From the NCBI GenBank assembly GCA_036345935.2, contig JADWOT020001810.1, positions 124,001-188,000 on the forward strand: a stretch of DNA of 64,000 nucleotides, written 5' to 3'. Numbering within the stretch: the first letter of the stretch is position 1; each line of letters begins with the position of its first letter. Made by a program: the position numbers and the translations under genes. The notes beneath the pieces are model-generated. The model searched no databases, had not been told where the DNA came from, and saw nothing but the letters and a program-made list of their open reading frames with translations. Source of the stretch: Taenia hydatigena. Its lineage: Eukaryota > Platyhelminthes > Cestoda > Cyclophyllidea > Taeniidae. Positions 49,521 to 61,906 of the stretch are shown here, piece after piece.

Positions 49521-49978
49521 CTGGCACTAGTATTAGAATTGGTGACAGCAGCGGTGGGGCCAACAAATTTGGAAGCGAGGGCCAGATATTTGATCAGCAG
49601 AACGGTTGATTTTCTTGTGGGTAAGCAGATCATTCTTTTAGACGCAGAGAATTCCATAGCGGTTAGGCACGTTGGCAGCATCTCAAGATGTTCGTGAAGG
49701 GGCAGTGCAAATTGACGACATATATGAGCCGCGGGCAATCCTTCATTGAACAGCGTTGCCAAAAATGGCTGCCACAGGGAAGACTCACGTAGGAGGTCAC
49801 CACTGAGCAGCATGAAGCAGTGAGAAGAGATTGGATAAAGTGGATCTAGAGACAAGAGACAGTTCTTTCGTGTGTCATCGCAAAAAACTGAGAGGTAAAA
49901 TCTTCCACTGATGCGCTTTCGCTCGTGATGCTCTAAGTCAAATTTGTCGTTGAATCGTTGCAGATCTGCTACGCAGGC
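49521..49978 (-). CDS. internal exon, unknown protein
   Basis: A 458-nt open stretch with good splice signals on both ends. The acceptor is CTACTAATTTAG (exon from 49978), with a CTAAT-like branch point, and the donor is CCAG|GTATGAG (exon end 49521). It encodes about 152 residues beginning ACVADLQRFNDKFDLEHHER. It then has a beta-like RFYLSVFCDDTRKNCLLSL and a helical LWQPFLATLFNEGLPAAHI and FALPLHEHLEMLP, and ends in a hydrophobic STVLLIKYLALASKFVG. I do not recognise the family and saw no second copy. The neighbouring exons on either side could not be found. Confidence 0.48.
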
Positions 49979-50863
49979 CTAAATTAGTAGCCCTGCACCA
50001 TGCAAAGTGCTTTTTATTTTGGCATGCAGATTCTTTGCCAAATCACACGCTCTACTTGCACAGCCACTTTTCACCTCGCATCTGTGTCAAAATTTAGGGT
50101 GCATTCTGTGGTTTGCCTGCTGCTAAACGAAAAATTCTCTAAATAGCCTAAATAAATGCTACAACACATTCACGTCTGTCATGCACCTCACTACATTTTA
50201 CATGTAGATCTGTTAACTGCCATTCTAGCCACAGGCATAGTGCGTAGCAATGGATCCACCGCCATTAATAAATGCAGGTCAGTAATCGCATTGTCTAAGC
50301 CTCTTCTGTTTGGCCACTTCCAATGTCGCACTAACGAGACGTAGGGATTGATGACCGAATTTCTTTGCCTACATCGAAAGCAACGGGTTGTCCTGAAAGG
50401 TATCTAAAAAAGCGCTTTCCTCATTTCACTCTTAACCTCCTCTTTTCTAATTCAAATTACTCTCCGATAAAAATACCACACTTCATCACAATGACTTTGA
50501 GTGGGACGTTCCTCATATTTTTCACAAAGTGGACTTCCTTGGATGCGAAACCATGACAGATTTCAATCCATTTCTATCTGATATCTGTCAACTATTATGT
50601 AGTAGTGCAATAAACGAAGCAAAAACCAGTTTAGTTAGCCAAGTTTTTGTAAAAAAGACTGACGAAAGCGAAGAGCAGGCCATTTTTAATAGAAAGGTTG
50701 GCCCTTTCTTATCTCATCAAGTTAGACTTGCAATTCTAGCCCATAAATGTCGTTACTGCTAGCATTTTACTTTACAAAAAATTGATGCAAAATTAATTCA
50801 TCTCTTGAAATTCGCTGACAAAATTTGCATTATTACGCAATGAAAGATTAAGCATTCGTTATT
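49979..50863. other. no gene seen
   Basis: Would contain the 5' exon(s) of the 49521-49978 gene. A donor-like GCGAG|GTGAAA near 50068 was the only candidate, and its exon would be tiny. Confidence 0.3.
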
Positions 50864-52055
50864 TTATCGGCAAATTTTGAGGCGATAGCCCATGGGATCA
50901 AATGCAGCACGCAGAAGTTGAAGACGCAACCGGTTAATAACATCTCGTTCGGTGGGATGCTGCTGTTCCGTATGGAATAACACTACATCCAGCCGGTCAA
51001 ATGTAAATCCGCAAATAATGCACTGGTAATCTTTGCTACCCTGTTCTTCTTCAGGGCACTCTTGTTATTCTTTGGGCTCAGGGGATTGAGGAGGCTCTAG
51101 GTTCATAGGACTTCTGCACTTTTCTTCAAATATCGGGCTTGGCGTTGCTGGCAAAATTCTGTCTTTAAAAGAAAAAGAACGTATAAATTGTGTCTTATTG
51201 GCTAAATGGGATGGACAAAGAACGCTGGCTACAATCCAACCTTACCTAAGTGTGTCATTGTGTGACAAGCCGTTTCTGCAAGTGTGCTGAAACCCTCAAG
51301 GCAAAGCACGCAGAAGTAGAGCTTGCAGCCGCTATGACGCAGGAGGTGCCGGTGCATCTTACTTAAGTCGCCGTGCTCTTTACCACATGCAGTGCATTCG
51401 TATCCATCATTTGTCTTCTCACCTTTCAGGGCAAAACAAATTAGGGAGAAAATAAACTGCATAAAACGAAAGATTTTTCTTTAGCAGTAAATAATAGTGC
51501 ACTAACTGGCATATTTTTGCATACTACATCATATATTAAGATGAGATTGACTTCGCAGGCGCTATGATTACATGACTTTACGCCACGAATGCGTACAGAA
51601 CAAATCCATGAGGTACTTCAGCTGCGTCTCTCGGTCAGCTACAAAGGGATTCTTGATGGCTTCCCCATGAAGAACGTATTTGAGTCGGGAATCCTTGCTT
51701 TTAAGCATCTTCCAATGTAAATACAGATAAAATAATTGCAAAATCGAGTTAAATGCATGCAACTGATATCAAATTGCGCACTTGCCTCAATCGTGTCGGG
51801 GAAACCAACTTCGTCTTTAGGATGGATAGCAAGTGCTTCGATCAACCTTCTAACACCTTTCATCTCGTTAGAACCTGTAATTAAGGCATCCAAAGCTACG
51901 ATTTGCTTTTATGCATTTTTTCTAAGCCTCGAAAAATGTAAGTGAACCTTACGCAAACCATCAAACATCTCTTATTTGGCACAGTTATGCTGTCTCACCT
52001 TTCTCGTGCTTTGCTTCTCGACCTTGGCTCATTACCTTTATATATGGGTTTAGCG
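50864..52055 (-). pseudogene. three-finger C2H2 zinc-finger gene, copy B
   Basis: Inverted paralogue of copy A at 23900-25100, including about 130 bp of matching upstream DNA (GCATAACTGTGCCAAATAAGAGATG). The exon 3 equivalent, 51246-51422, keeps two good fingers (CTAC...HLLRH and CVLC...HTMTH). Exon 4 has a third finger, CIIC...HTEQQH, and the tail HPTERDVINRLRLQ...MGYRLK. Lesions: the ATG of copy A is GTA here, with a TAA a few codons upstream; the exon 1 donor is GCAAGT; one base is lost at the exon 4 acceptor, which breaks the frame; and a TAA at 51065-51067 lies between the acceptor and finger 3. Unlike copy A it keeps an open exon 2-3 junction (TGG, donor GTAAAG). Judged a pseudogene unless it uses other starts and splices. 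Confidence 0.62.
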
Positions 52056-52629
52056 AACATCGTTTCCAACCCTCGTAATGCTGATCAGGCATGCTAATCT
52101 AACTCGTGAAAACTAAATCTGCCCCATTTAAAGTTGTGAAAACTATACTTTGCAGTTTAAGAATATCCTGTTAGTTCAACGTCCAAGTTATCACAGTTGA
52201 GGACTGATATTTAAAATTGCGACGTGTAAGGTTCCCCTGAACTTACTGCGGAAGTGGCTAAACAGCTCAAAACTGACTGATTAGCACAACTAATTTTAAC
52301 TGTCAACAACCTGCTTTTGCCGAATTTTCATTATTAGAGCTCGCAAGTTAGTTATATACTGAACCGTTCAGGACATTCTGCTCGGTTATTATTGGGCAAA
52401 TATGCATGGCTGATACCAGTGAGACTACTTCCGAAGCCTAGAGTAAAAGAACACAGACTGCAATGATAAAGAAGACTTGAGGGATTAGTGCTATTACGCG
52501 AGCACAATTTTAGATTATTCATGCTAAATGAAAAGAAAGGATTGTTTGTTACGATTCGCCTGTTCTCTGCGCCTCCACTCCATATCAATAATAAGTGTTA
52601 AAAATCCATCCACGCAATCAATCAAGAAG
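52056..52629. other. no gene seen
   Basis: No conserved or splice-supported frame. Confidence 0.3.
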
Positions 52630-52860
52630 ACTGTTTTAAATGGTCCCACATAACCCACCACGAAGTGGCTTTTTGGGTAAGTGTGTTTTTTCTCATCGTG
52701 CACCTTCGTCCGAACCCATTCATCTATCGAGATCAAGCTCACCCACGCTTGTGGAATCTTTGTGCACAGGAGGATTTTAACCCTCTTATCAAAGCCACAA
52801 CTGAAATGGCTCAAGCTCTACATTCTAATTTTGCGTACGGTTCAAAATGCAGCATGATGA
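52630..52860 (-). repeat. dispersed repeat R6, copy a
   Basis: Matches 53930-54140 in the same orientation. In minus-strand wording the two share GAGCCAT(T/C)TT, CACAAGCGT and GATGAGAAAAAACACACTTA against GATGGGAAAGCACACTTATA. A shorter piece recurs near 62650-62740. An open minus-strand frame runs through it but is broken in the other copies. Confidence 0.45.
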
Positions 52861-53149
52861 TTTAAGTCGCAAATGTCGACGTTGCTCTAAATCCTTTAGA
52901 ATCATTTGCTGATGTTTTATTATGAACTGCATAAGTAAGGCTGAACTAAGGTCATTAAATATGCAGCATCACGCTCCTACTCGAGCTTTTGTAGGCTTTA
53001 ATTAGTTGCCACATTCCGTCAGGAGCAACATGGCAAGTAATACAAACATTGTAGGTAGGACGGTCGAGCGAGGAAACCCAAGATGTTCATGCCAATTGCA
53101 ATAACTTTCGTGCAAAATAAGCCAATTTGGCGCGACTGAGGATAGTGAT

Positions 53150-53480
53150 CACAAAATATCGATGCGCACATTTGTAGCAGACAAGTAGTCTATGCACACT
53201 GGGTTAGAGAGGCATTATTATCGCAGATACCATCGCGTTATGCGTTTAATGCGCAAGTGCGGCTACAGAAAGTGGGCTTGGCAATTCATCAGGCTCTGTG
53301 CAATACAAGTAAACAAGTTTGTTAAGCAAATGGAAGCCTTGCGTCAACCAGATTTCGTCGAAAGCACCTTTATATAACTTAACACAGAGTCCAGAATGCC
53401 CTGCAAAACGTTACAGCTTCACTACTTAATGCCCTTAAGGATGCAGAACACTACAAAGGCTGCATTAGGATGTAAACAGC
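53150..53480 (+). repeat. dispersed repeat R7, copy a
   Basis: Direct match to 55850-56230: TGCACACTGGGT, GCAGATACCATCGCGTTA against GCAGATGCCATCACGTTA, GGCTACAGAAAGTGGGCTTGGCAAT against GTCTACAGAAAGTGAACTTGACAAT, and further on CAGAATGCCCTGCAAAACGTTACAGCTT against CAGAATACCTTGCAGAATATTACAACTT. Confidence 0.55.
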
Positions 53481-53929
53481 ATATGCGTTTAGACTACTGT
53501 AATGCAATAAAGTATTTATAACTTCATGTACAAGTGCCGTTTCTCAAGCCTCTTTTATTAGTGCAATCTACTCTCAATATGCTTAGCGTTGATTGGAAGT
53601 TAGTTCGTAAAATGTTGGGGAAAGTGACAAATGATACAGCAGGGGTGCATGCAGCCTGCCTCTACTGAATTCTATGAGTAGCTCGCAATTCAATTATGCA
53701 CTGGACTTTCTCTTTGGTAATTCATGAGTAAATGTGCACCAACGACGTCAATGGAACCACTTCTAGGGCCTATACAGATAACTCACAGACCGCAACGCTA
53801 AGGAAAATTTGAGGAGTCAGGGCTACCTGGCATGCACAGATTCTGCTTTAGCAATTTACATAGCCTCTGCTCCTCTACTACATACAATACCAGTTTTGGG
53901 GGTCCAATCACATTGCTATATGAAGAGAG

Positions 53930-54140
53930 GACTGCAAGCAGCCCCATCTAAACCGCCACCAAGTACATTTGTTTATAAGTGTGCTTTCCCATCGTGCGTC
54001 TCGGTTCTGACTCGTCCCGGATGGTCGGTCGATTTACTCACTCACCCCTGCCAAGCCCAAGTCGGTCTACGCTTGTGCAACCATTACACTAAAAAAGATT
54101 TCCACCCTTTCTACCATAGCCACAAAAGATGGCTCATTTG
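53930..54140 (-). repeat. dispersed repeat R6, copy b
   Basis: Copy of 52630-52860. The plus-strand segment CGGTTCTGACTCGTCCCGGATGG resembles CGGTTCTGACTCTTCTGCGCCGG at 62699. The overlapping plus-strand frame 53809-54201 is not conserved in copy a. Confidence 0.42.
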
Positions 54141-54219
54141 TGACATTCTAAACTTGCTCATAGGTAGGACCACAGCACAAAGATGTGATCACTTTTATTA
54201 GCTTTGCCTTTCAATTGCG

Positions 54220-54510
54220 AAATACGAACCTGTGAAAACGGAGTTTTCAAAAGCTGTTGGTCGAAACATCTTAATAGTTGGTTGCCACGTGACAACAAAA
54301 AATAGATGTGGAAGGGCGGCCAATACCTGAGGGGAAGGGCTGGAACCAGACAAGTATCCTTTAGACGTCCAGCAGTGGCTAATCTCGTACATAGTGTCAC
54401 GGGCTTGTCCAGATGGCAATGAGGAATGCTATTAACGGAGGATTCGCCTTAACTTCTAGATGCGACATGTTGGCAATGACGGAGATTCACTTCTGAAGGG
54501 CAGGTAATAT
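54220..54510 (+). repeat. dispersed repeat R4, copy b
   Basis: Direct copy of 22210-22540, with the best match at 54470-54510. Confidence 0.55.
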
Positions 54511-55849
54511 CAAGTGGATGGACATTAAAGATACAGCGCAGAACTTACAGCCATCAAACAAATTTACTGCAAGTTGTGGGAGTCTAGCGATTTTAACCGC
54601 TTTGTAATAACACGGGGGAATTACGAAACACTATGATTTAAAAGGAAAGAATTTTATCCTCAAAGAAATAAAACCAACAAATAACCATAAAATGCGTGGG
54701 TATCTACGTTCGTCTGACGAATATGCATGTATACTCATGCGATCGGCTGTTTGTGGGGATCGCTGCAGCTGCCAGCAATGTACAGTGCTCTTTCTGCTAA
54801 TGCAAAGAAGCATTGAAATCTTTTATACTCTATACGAAACTCAAAACTCAAACCATTTTATACTAGCTTTCCTGCTTTAAACGCTATTGCAAATTTGACA
54901 CAAATCATATGGCGCTATTTGATGCAAGTTGCAAGAAGTGTGCTGACAACAGAAATATACCCGATTAGAAGCTTGAAAGGAGGGTCAAACTCAAGAACAT
55001 GCCTTGGATCCGCGCGAGTGTCCTAATTCTTTTAAGTATTGGCTGCCCCATTCACTTTCCTAGAGGTTTTTTCGGGTCGCAACGAGAAATGCACTTAGTG
55101 AGGGACATGATAAAGCCTCTTAAGATGCGACTAAATGGCGGCGGCGTGGCTTTACGTCTAAAAGAAAGGCAATATGCAGTGAGTGGTCAGTGAGGAAAAG
55201 ATGCAGATGCTTGAGGCCATCTAACGGATAGATTGCAAGTTATTCGAGGTTAGCGGACTCAAACACTTTGTGATGACGTGGATGCATCAAGAAACAATGC
55301 AATAAGGTAAAGGAACTTGATATTTAAATATACGAAACTACGTAAATCCTAAAAATATTTGAAAAATACATTGCATTTGCATTCAATGGCTAAACGTGCA
55401 TATGGAAAAAATAAAGCTGAATTCGTACGAATCGCTGAGACTGCGAAAACCTGAACTTATTGTCGGTAGAAATAAGTTGCTTTGATTTTCACTTTTGGTT
55501 AAGTAAAATGCATGTGCAAGTAAAAATTCGATGAAGCCTACGCGCACTGTTCTTTATCCTTTTGCGCCTTGTGTTGATGTTTCATTATCAACTACATGAA
55601 CAGAGTTGAATTTGGAACACTGACTCTGCGGCATAACATTCCTACTTGGACCTTAAGAAGTTCCAGATAACTGCTGCAAAGCATTGGAGAAAATGGAACA
55701 GGTAGCGCAAGCGTGACGAATAAAACTAACAAGAGACGAAACCTACATCATTTTGTACTAGTTGTAATGACTTTTGTGCCAAAATTTGTCATCATGGCAT
55801 GGCTGAGGACTACCAAAACAAAATATTGAGACGTGCAATTATAGGATAA
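54511..55849. other. no gene seen
   Basis: Short frames only, without splice support or similarity to other segments of the window. Confidence 0.3.
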
Positions 55850-56230
55850 AAATACCCTGTGCACACTGGGTCACAGGAGCAGTACCATTGCAGATGCCAT
55901 CACGTTAAGCATTTAACGCGCAGGTGTGTCTACAGAAAGTGAACTTGACAATGCGTTAGGCCCCATACAATTGGAGAAAGTAATTTTGTTATGCGCATGG
56001 GAGCTTTTCGCCAAGTCGGTCTTATCACAATCACCTAATCATAATATCGGTCTGGCTGGTCTCCAATTGCAAAACAATATGACTACAAGTCTTATTTTCT
56101 TTAATCTGCAAACCACGATTTGTGGCAGCTGTTATAACTCAAAATCAAAGCCTCATGCGGTCTAAGCGTTAGTGCCTGTTTTGCCAGAATACCTTGCAGA
56201 ATATTACAACTTGACTACATACTTTTTTCA
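55850..56230 (+). repeat. dispersed repeat R7, copy b
   Basis: Direct copy of 53150-53480, 2.7 kb downstream of it. Confidence 0.55.
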
Positions 56231-58689
56231 AAGACATAGAGCTCATTAACAGCATTTTCTATTAAGCTTTAAACAGTTTATACACCTGGGCCGCTGCGAT
56301 GCCATGAAGTGTGCAACCTCCTGTACAAGTTTCATTTCTCAATCCACTCTCAGCACTGCGAATTACAGCCAGGAAGCTGATAATTCTCGATTGGAAGCAA
56401 GTTACTTGTCCTTTCGTACTACCACCTAAGCCTAGAGGAATGAATTCTGTTTGAAATTTCGCAGCACACCTTGACTAAGCTGCAAATGTTCAGTCTAGTT
56501 AATTTGCGTGAGGAAGGCATATGCAAAAATCGCTAGTCGTATGCAACGCTTGCGAGATACGTTTGCAGTAAAACCGCAAATTTCCATTTTTTGCTTACGC
56601 TAACGGAATAAATGATTTTCAGTTCGGCCGCATGTTCTGCATAGCGACGTTTTAGGGGGTAATGCAAACATAGTTTGCTCAAAACATGGAGGCTTTTGCA
56701 CAGAATGCGACATTTGTAGACTCTAGCTGTAGCCATCAAGAGGAACTTGAGTCGGAGCGTCAAGGGTGAATCTAATTATCCAAACGCGGGTCCAAAGCTT
56801 TCCACCAGCTGCTCTCTTAATCAACCAGTGACTGTGGTGTTCTTAAACGCAGAATTCTTAGCCCTGCGATTGACCGCAGATACCCTAATGGAGCAGTGAA
56901 ATTGCATAGGTACATAACGATCACTTCAGCACAACTTTGTTCAGCTGCGACTTGTTGTTGAGACTAGGCAGCCGTGTTGTAATGCTTTTTTCTCTTTCTA
57001 TTCTGCAATGCTCTTCAATGCAAAATTACTCACTTGCAGCCATTAGTAACAGCCCACGATCACCCATTTAATCTCGCCTCCATTGTTCACACTTTTTCAC
57101 TTTAGTTCGTGCTAGTTTTCCGAAAAGTGCTAAGAAGATCAACCTACTACTACTACTCTGACAATAAGCCAAATACAGTGTAAAGAGTAGGATCGAAAGC
57201 AATTTGCATTTCTTAACACGGCAAATCGAATCGTAGCCATTATGTTCACTGTAAACGCACGGGTGTTTTTCATTTTTCACATACTTTCCTGCACATTTAT
57301 GGAGCGTTTGATTCATTTTCCCTGAATACGTCTTTACCAATTCTCGTTGTTACTCAAAACCCTGCTAAACTTTAGAAGTCCCATGAATATAAGGTGATAA
57401 TGCGATCCTTCAGGATTGATTAGATTGCGATTATCCCCGAAAAATCAAATTAATTTACTAATGTATGTAGGCACGTAAAATCTCAAAAAATAAGACGACT
57501 GATTGCAAAATCGTGTCAATTTTACAAATTAGTTTGATTGATGCCGATAAAAATTGACGTTTTTAGACCGACCTAAACGAATGTATGCTCAGAATAAGGT
57601 TGGAAATCCAATTAGCGTTTGTAGACACACGCAGAATAGGTCATGCGTAATCCACAGCTAAGAAACGGAGTGTTTGTTGTGCTTTCTGGGTAGCATGCAG
57701 AGCAACGTTTCACTACAAAATGCAACTCGTTTTAATAATACATTTAAATTTTAAAGTTCATAACACCTTTTGGATTTACTAAAGGTAGGCTACGATGAAC
57801 GTACTCCCCAAGTCATTGCAGTTCAGCCAAAATGGCGTTTTTAATGAGGAGGGCACAGCCAACTCTTTAATGTCCCATGTTCATACCTGTTCGGCTAAAT
57901 AGAACCGCACGCTTTTTAAACTGCTGCGCAGAATTACATTAGGGACAGCTTAGTATGCTGCGTAGGCAGTGCTGGTATACAATTTGGATCCAAACGTAAG
58001 GCATTCATGGGTTCTTTGGCTGAATATTTCTCGTGCTCCTCACTCATCTAACTTTGTGACCAACAGCGATGCAATGGCGAACTCGGTGTCCTTTTTAAAT
58101 AGGTTAGATCAATGCGAATTTGAATTCGAATAAATACTACTGTGATTTATTTAGCAGGATATTGGTAATGTAAAATGCGAAACTGGTGGAAAGAGAATTG
58201 GGCAACCAAGTGATCATATGATCTGGGCATTTAATACGTTTTCATTGTGATTGTGTCTAAGCAAGTAAAATTATAAAATTCTTGATACTATAATGCTCTG
58301 ATTAGTGTTCCCCTATCTAGATCCATTTGGTCAAATTTTTGTTTGCAGCGGTTCATCAGAGTGTGCTAAAGAAGTGGCTACACACTAAAAAAATCCTTCA
58401 TTTATATAACCCAGCAAAAGCAACTTACGCGAATATAGATTTAGTCATTACACCTGTTTGATTTTTCAACAAATTTGCTTCCAGGTACTGTCGATTGCTG
58501 AGCAGACGATAAACTCAAAAAATTTATATGAAATCTCTTCCTGTTGTACCTACAGTCTCATCACAAAAATTTGTAACGGACATTGTCAGCAGTATTTTCT
58601 TTTTCGATCCAAGACGTTTCAATGGAGTATTTCCACCTATAATACACAAGTCTATTCACTCACATTCAGTACATATTGTGCAGGAGTCC
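56231..58689. other. no gene seen
   Basis: The plus-strand frames at 58458-58787 end at the start of repeat R5 and lack splice support. Nothing else recognised. Confidence 0.3.
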
Positions 58690-59100
58690 TTTTCTGCTGC
58701 GGCTTTGATAGCTCAAATTATGGCAGGACACAAAACAGCATAAATCGACGCACTGCAAGAAATGATGCACATTCGAGCCAGACTTGAGCGTGTCCTCAAC
58801 TAAGCACAACATTTGGCTTCAGCAGTCTGAGCAGCGCACTGATGGCAAAATCATAGGAAATTAATCCTTTTAAAGTGAGATGCAGCAGTGAAGCCTATAG
58901 CAAATAATTAATGCACCTTAATTAATCCCTCGTCTCCCTATTTTTAGTTGTTAAGGACCAATGCCACGAAGAAAGGTCACTTTTATGCTAGCGCTGCGAT
59001 ACTTATGGCCCTTAAATGCATCCTGTAGGCGAGAGTCAAAAAGACAATTTAAACCTAGTTTCGTAAGAGCGATTCAATTTTCTTGAGGTGGAGAATTCTA
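58690..59100 (+). repeat. dispersed repeat R5, copy b
   Basis: Direct copy of 39000-39370, diverged. Confidence 0.5.
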
Positions 59101-59130
59101 CTCTACTCTACTCTGCTAATTCTACTACAT
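59095..59130 (+). repeat. CTCTA microsatellite
   Basis: A short run of TCTAC/CTCTA pentamers followed by degenerate units. Confidence 0.7.
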
Positions 59131-59899
59131 CATTGTTTTGCCTGTCCTTCTAGGCCAATGTCTCGAAAATGGCAAAATAACCATTTCTACAGACATCCAG
59201 TGGGGTCGCCTGATGGTAAATTAGCCCAACCGTGTAAAATGCTGGAATGACACCCATTTAAAATTTAATTGGGATTGACACATCTAAAATGCTTAGAGGA
59301 ATAGATACTGAAAATCCGAATGAATGTTTCTAGCTGTGAGGGGAGGTTTAACACCAGTAGCAGGTTGACATGTTACCTAATCCCAAATCAATGCTGATTA
59401 TATAAGTCGAGATAGAAATCGGGTCCTTAAGATTGGCTGGAGGGCTATTGTCAGGCTTCGTGGAGTTCTCAGTGGGGCCCAGATTTACTGCGAATACTTG
59501 TCCATCTTTGCAACTCCTTAGCTAACTTGAGAAACTAAAAGTAAGAAAAAAAATCAAGATCGTGAAATATAATGGCTGACAAATGACGGAAAAGCAAGTA
59601 CAGAAGGCGAGGGCGATTCGAGAAAACAAAGCTGTTTAAATTGCTCCTACAAGATCTTCTCTTCACAGAACGTCCGTATTCTCCCCTGACTATTTCCAGT
59701 CAGTTAGCTTTAGCACTTTTTACATAGACAATCTTATGTGGAGTCTTACAAAAAAGCGGATCAGATGAATATGGATAAGCTGAACAAAGTGCTACCAAAA
59801 GTTTGAGGGAAAGCAATGCAAGTTGATGGATTAAGCCTTTTCAAAGTGCTTGTTAGAAGTGTTTGACGCGTTCTCATAACTTCCTTCAGTAAACAATTG
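59131..59899. other. no gene seen
   Basis: No supported feature. Confidence 0.3.
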
Positions 59900-60830
59900 A
59901 CTTGGGTAATCGGCACTTCTTATGCATGAAGCATGTGAGATTAACAGTGAAGTCAGTTTGACACACGTCAATTACGCTTATTCGACCTCACATACGTCAG
60001 TAAAAGCGGTTCCGTCAGTCATGGTCCATGTTCTTATTGCGCCAACTACAATCTCAAATCGATCGCGGAGCCAGAAATCCGCTTCGGAAACACCGCAGCA
60101 GCTGGAAGCTCCACCACATATTCTTGCACTTCGTCTACGTTCCCTGTCAAAAATCAATTTTATTTGTAGAATATTTTAATTGCGATGGACCTGCTGACTT
60201 AATCGCTTGCATATTTATTCCACCACTTGCTACCTGCCAAAGTAATTTTCCATGCAAGTGTCACCTACGCATATACCCATCGATTTCTGGCACTGGTCAC
60301 GCATCCTCGGAGACGTTCACCCGATCTTGTGGGTACAGGTTTCTTCACCAAAATGGAAAGGGTGTGTAAGCATTCACCCCTCTAAATGTGTCTGTCCTGT
60401 TCATGCCTATCGGCCAATCGCAGACGGACCCTATTGAGCTAAAGACTTTTACAATGCGACTAAGAAGTGACTGCGCAAGAAGTCAGACCTCAGTTTTTAG
60501 CCAGTCAACAGAGCAGAAGGGCAATAGTCTCCTGTTTTCTCCTCTGACGCTGTCCTACGCATAGCTGACTGTGAAAGCATCTGGTACTAGCAAGTACACT
60601 CGGCTCTATTCAGCGCTTGATAATCAGGCCATATGAAAAATCGTGCGACCACCAAAGAGACCGCACTAATACCGTACCAACTTAGCACTTAGTAGTAAAA
60701 GCTGGCAGCATTCTAAAAAAAGAGTTTGGAGTTCTCGAGTAAAGAAGTGCCATTCGAATTAGCAGAGTGTATTTTGTAGGTTGGAATGTCACGGAGGACC
60801 AAATGTACCGAATCTCTATTGTGATGCACA
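59900..60830 (-). repeat. orphan flank of an F-box/Arf-like unit with conserved block
   Basis: 59920-60560 is the inverted counterpart of 36363-37043. 60580-60830 is the counterpart of 7960-8200 and 19330-19500 and, inverted, of 36100-36360. The plus-strand reading SEVSLTHVNYAYSTSHT is in frame for about 50 codons, then shifts by one base relative to the other copy: AEPEIRFGNTAAA continues in another frame. No gene body was recognised to the right. Confidence 0.55.
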
Positions 60831-61069
60831 TCCATGTGTATGCTGAAAATTTCGATAACAACTGAGTGTAAGACTTAAGACTTTGAAAAGATGTGGCTGC
60901 GAGACAAGCAATAGCACTTTGTTACAGCGTTACCAACTTCTGCTTATTTGCAATCTGTATAAAAGAAGTCGCTGGTGCTAAAAGGGACTCACGCTCACCA
61001 ACAACAATAGAAAGGTTGGATGCATACTCATAGGTCAATTTCTTTTACTCCCATAATCAGGCTGCTTCC

Positions 61070-61400
61070 TCGTCTAGCATGGAGAAACCAGACACCTCTT
61101 ACCAATAATTCATCTGCAAGTATAGTTTCATCTTGTGATAGACGAACCATAACGTCTTACCTTGTCGCCATTTTGCCGTATTTGCTAATCGCATAAATTG
61201 CAGCGCAAACTTGTATATAAGTAAATACGTGTGCAGACGTATACTTATAATGGCAGCATTAATATGTATACATGCACGAAAGTATATATGCGTATATACA
61301 TATATATACGAACCTGATTCAAGCCCACACTGAATGCATCAAAATTTTATGTCTGATGAGTAAGAGGCAGAGAAGGACGAAGCAAAACAAGTTTCGCTGT
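61070..61400 (-). repeat. dispersed repeat R3, copy b (AT-rich core)
   Basis: Inverted copy of 20970-21345. The core at 61205-61315 is alternating TATATAC/GTATATA and could form hairpins. Confidence 0.65.
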
Positions 61401-61906
61401 AGAATTTTGCATTTCATGGATTCGTAAAACATAATTTCCTCTTTATAAGAGCAAAACTCGACTTTCTTTGCCTTCTTATTAATCCGTTTATGGTAGTGCC
61501 TGATGCAATCAATCAAATGAAGGGGACGTCAGACGTCAGGATCATCGGTTATGGTGATCAACAAGTACTAATATTAGCGAAGCCTGAAATACCCATAACC
61601 CCTCTCTATCCGTCTCTGTTCTGGTCTCACTTCATTTTACATTTGTCAATTCCGCTCGACAGGCGGTACAATCAAGATAGTTAACTAAGGAACCGTTGTT
61701 AATGCTAAGTTCGCAGTGTGTAAATCGTCACTATGGGAGTTCTCGAGGCAGTTCTAGGTCAACATTTGAAACAATTGTTAAAAGAAAGCCTGATCGTCCG
61801 CCTGTTGGCCACCTCATCAGGAGATAATCATTGATTTATTTTGCATTTCTTTGCAATCTCCAATAAATGCTGATTGGTGCCTAAGAAACCTTGCCACTAT
61901 AATTAA
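61401..61906. other. no gene seen
   Basis: No supported feature. Confidence 0.3.

Noticed and set aside
52524..52814. 96-codon minus-strand frame in repeat R6, considered as an Arf-like piece (FVVGYVGPF)
   Set aside because: The other R6 copies break the frame and the resemblance is limited to one short word.
21000..61400. A single large palindrome spanning the window
   Set aside because: The inverted pairs have different midpoints (about 37.8 kb for the zinc-finger genes, 41.2 kb for R3, 48.4 kb for the unit flanks), so several separate events are needed.
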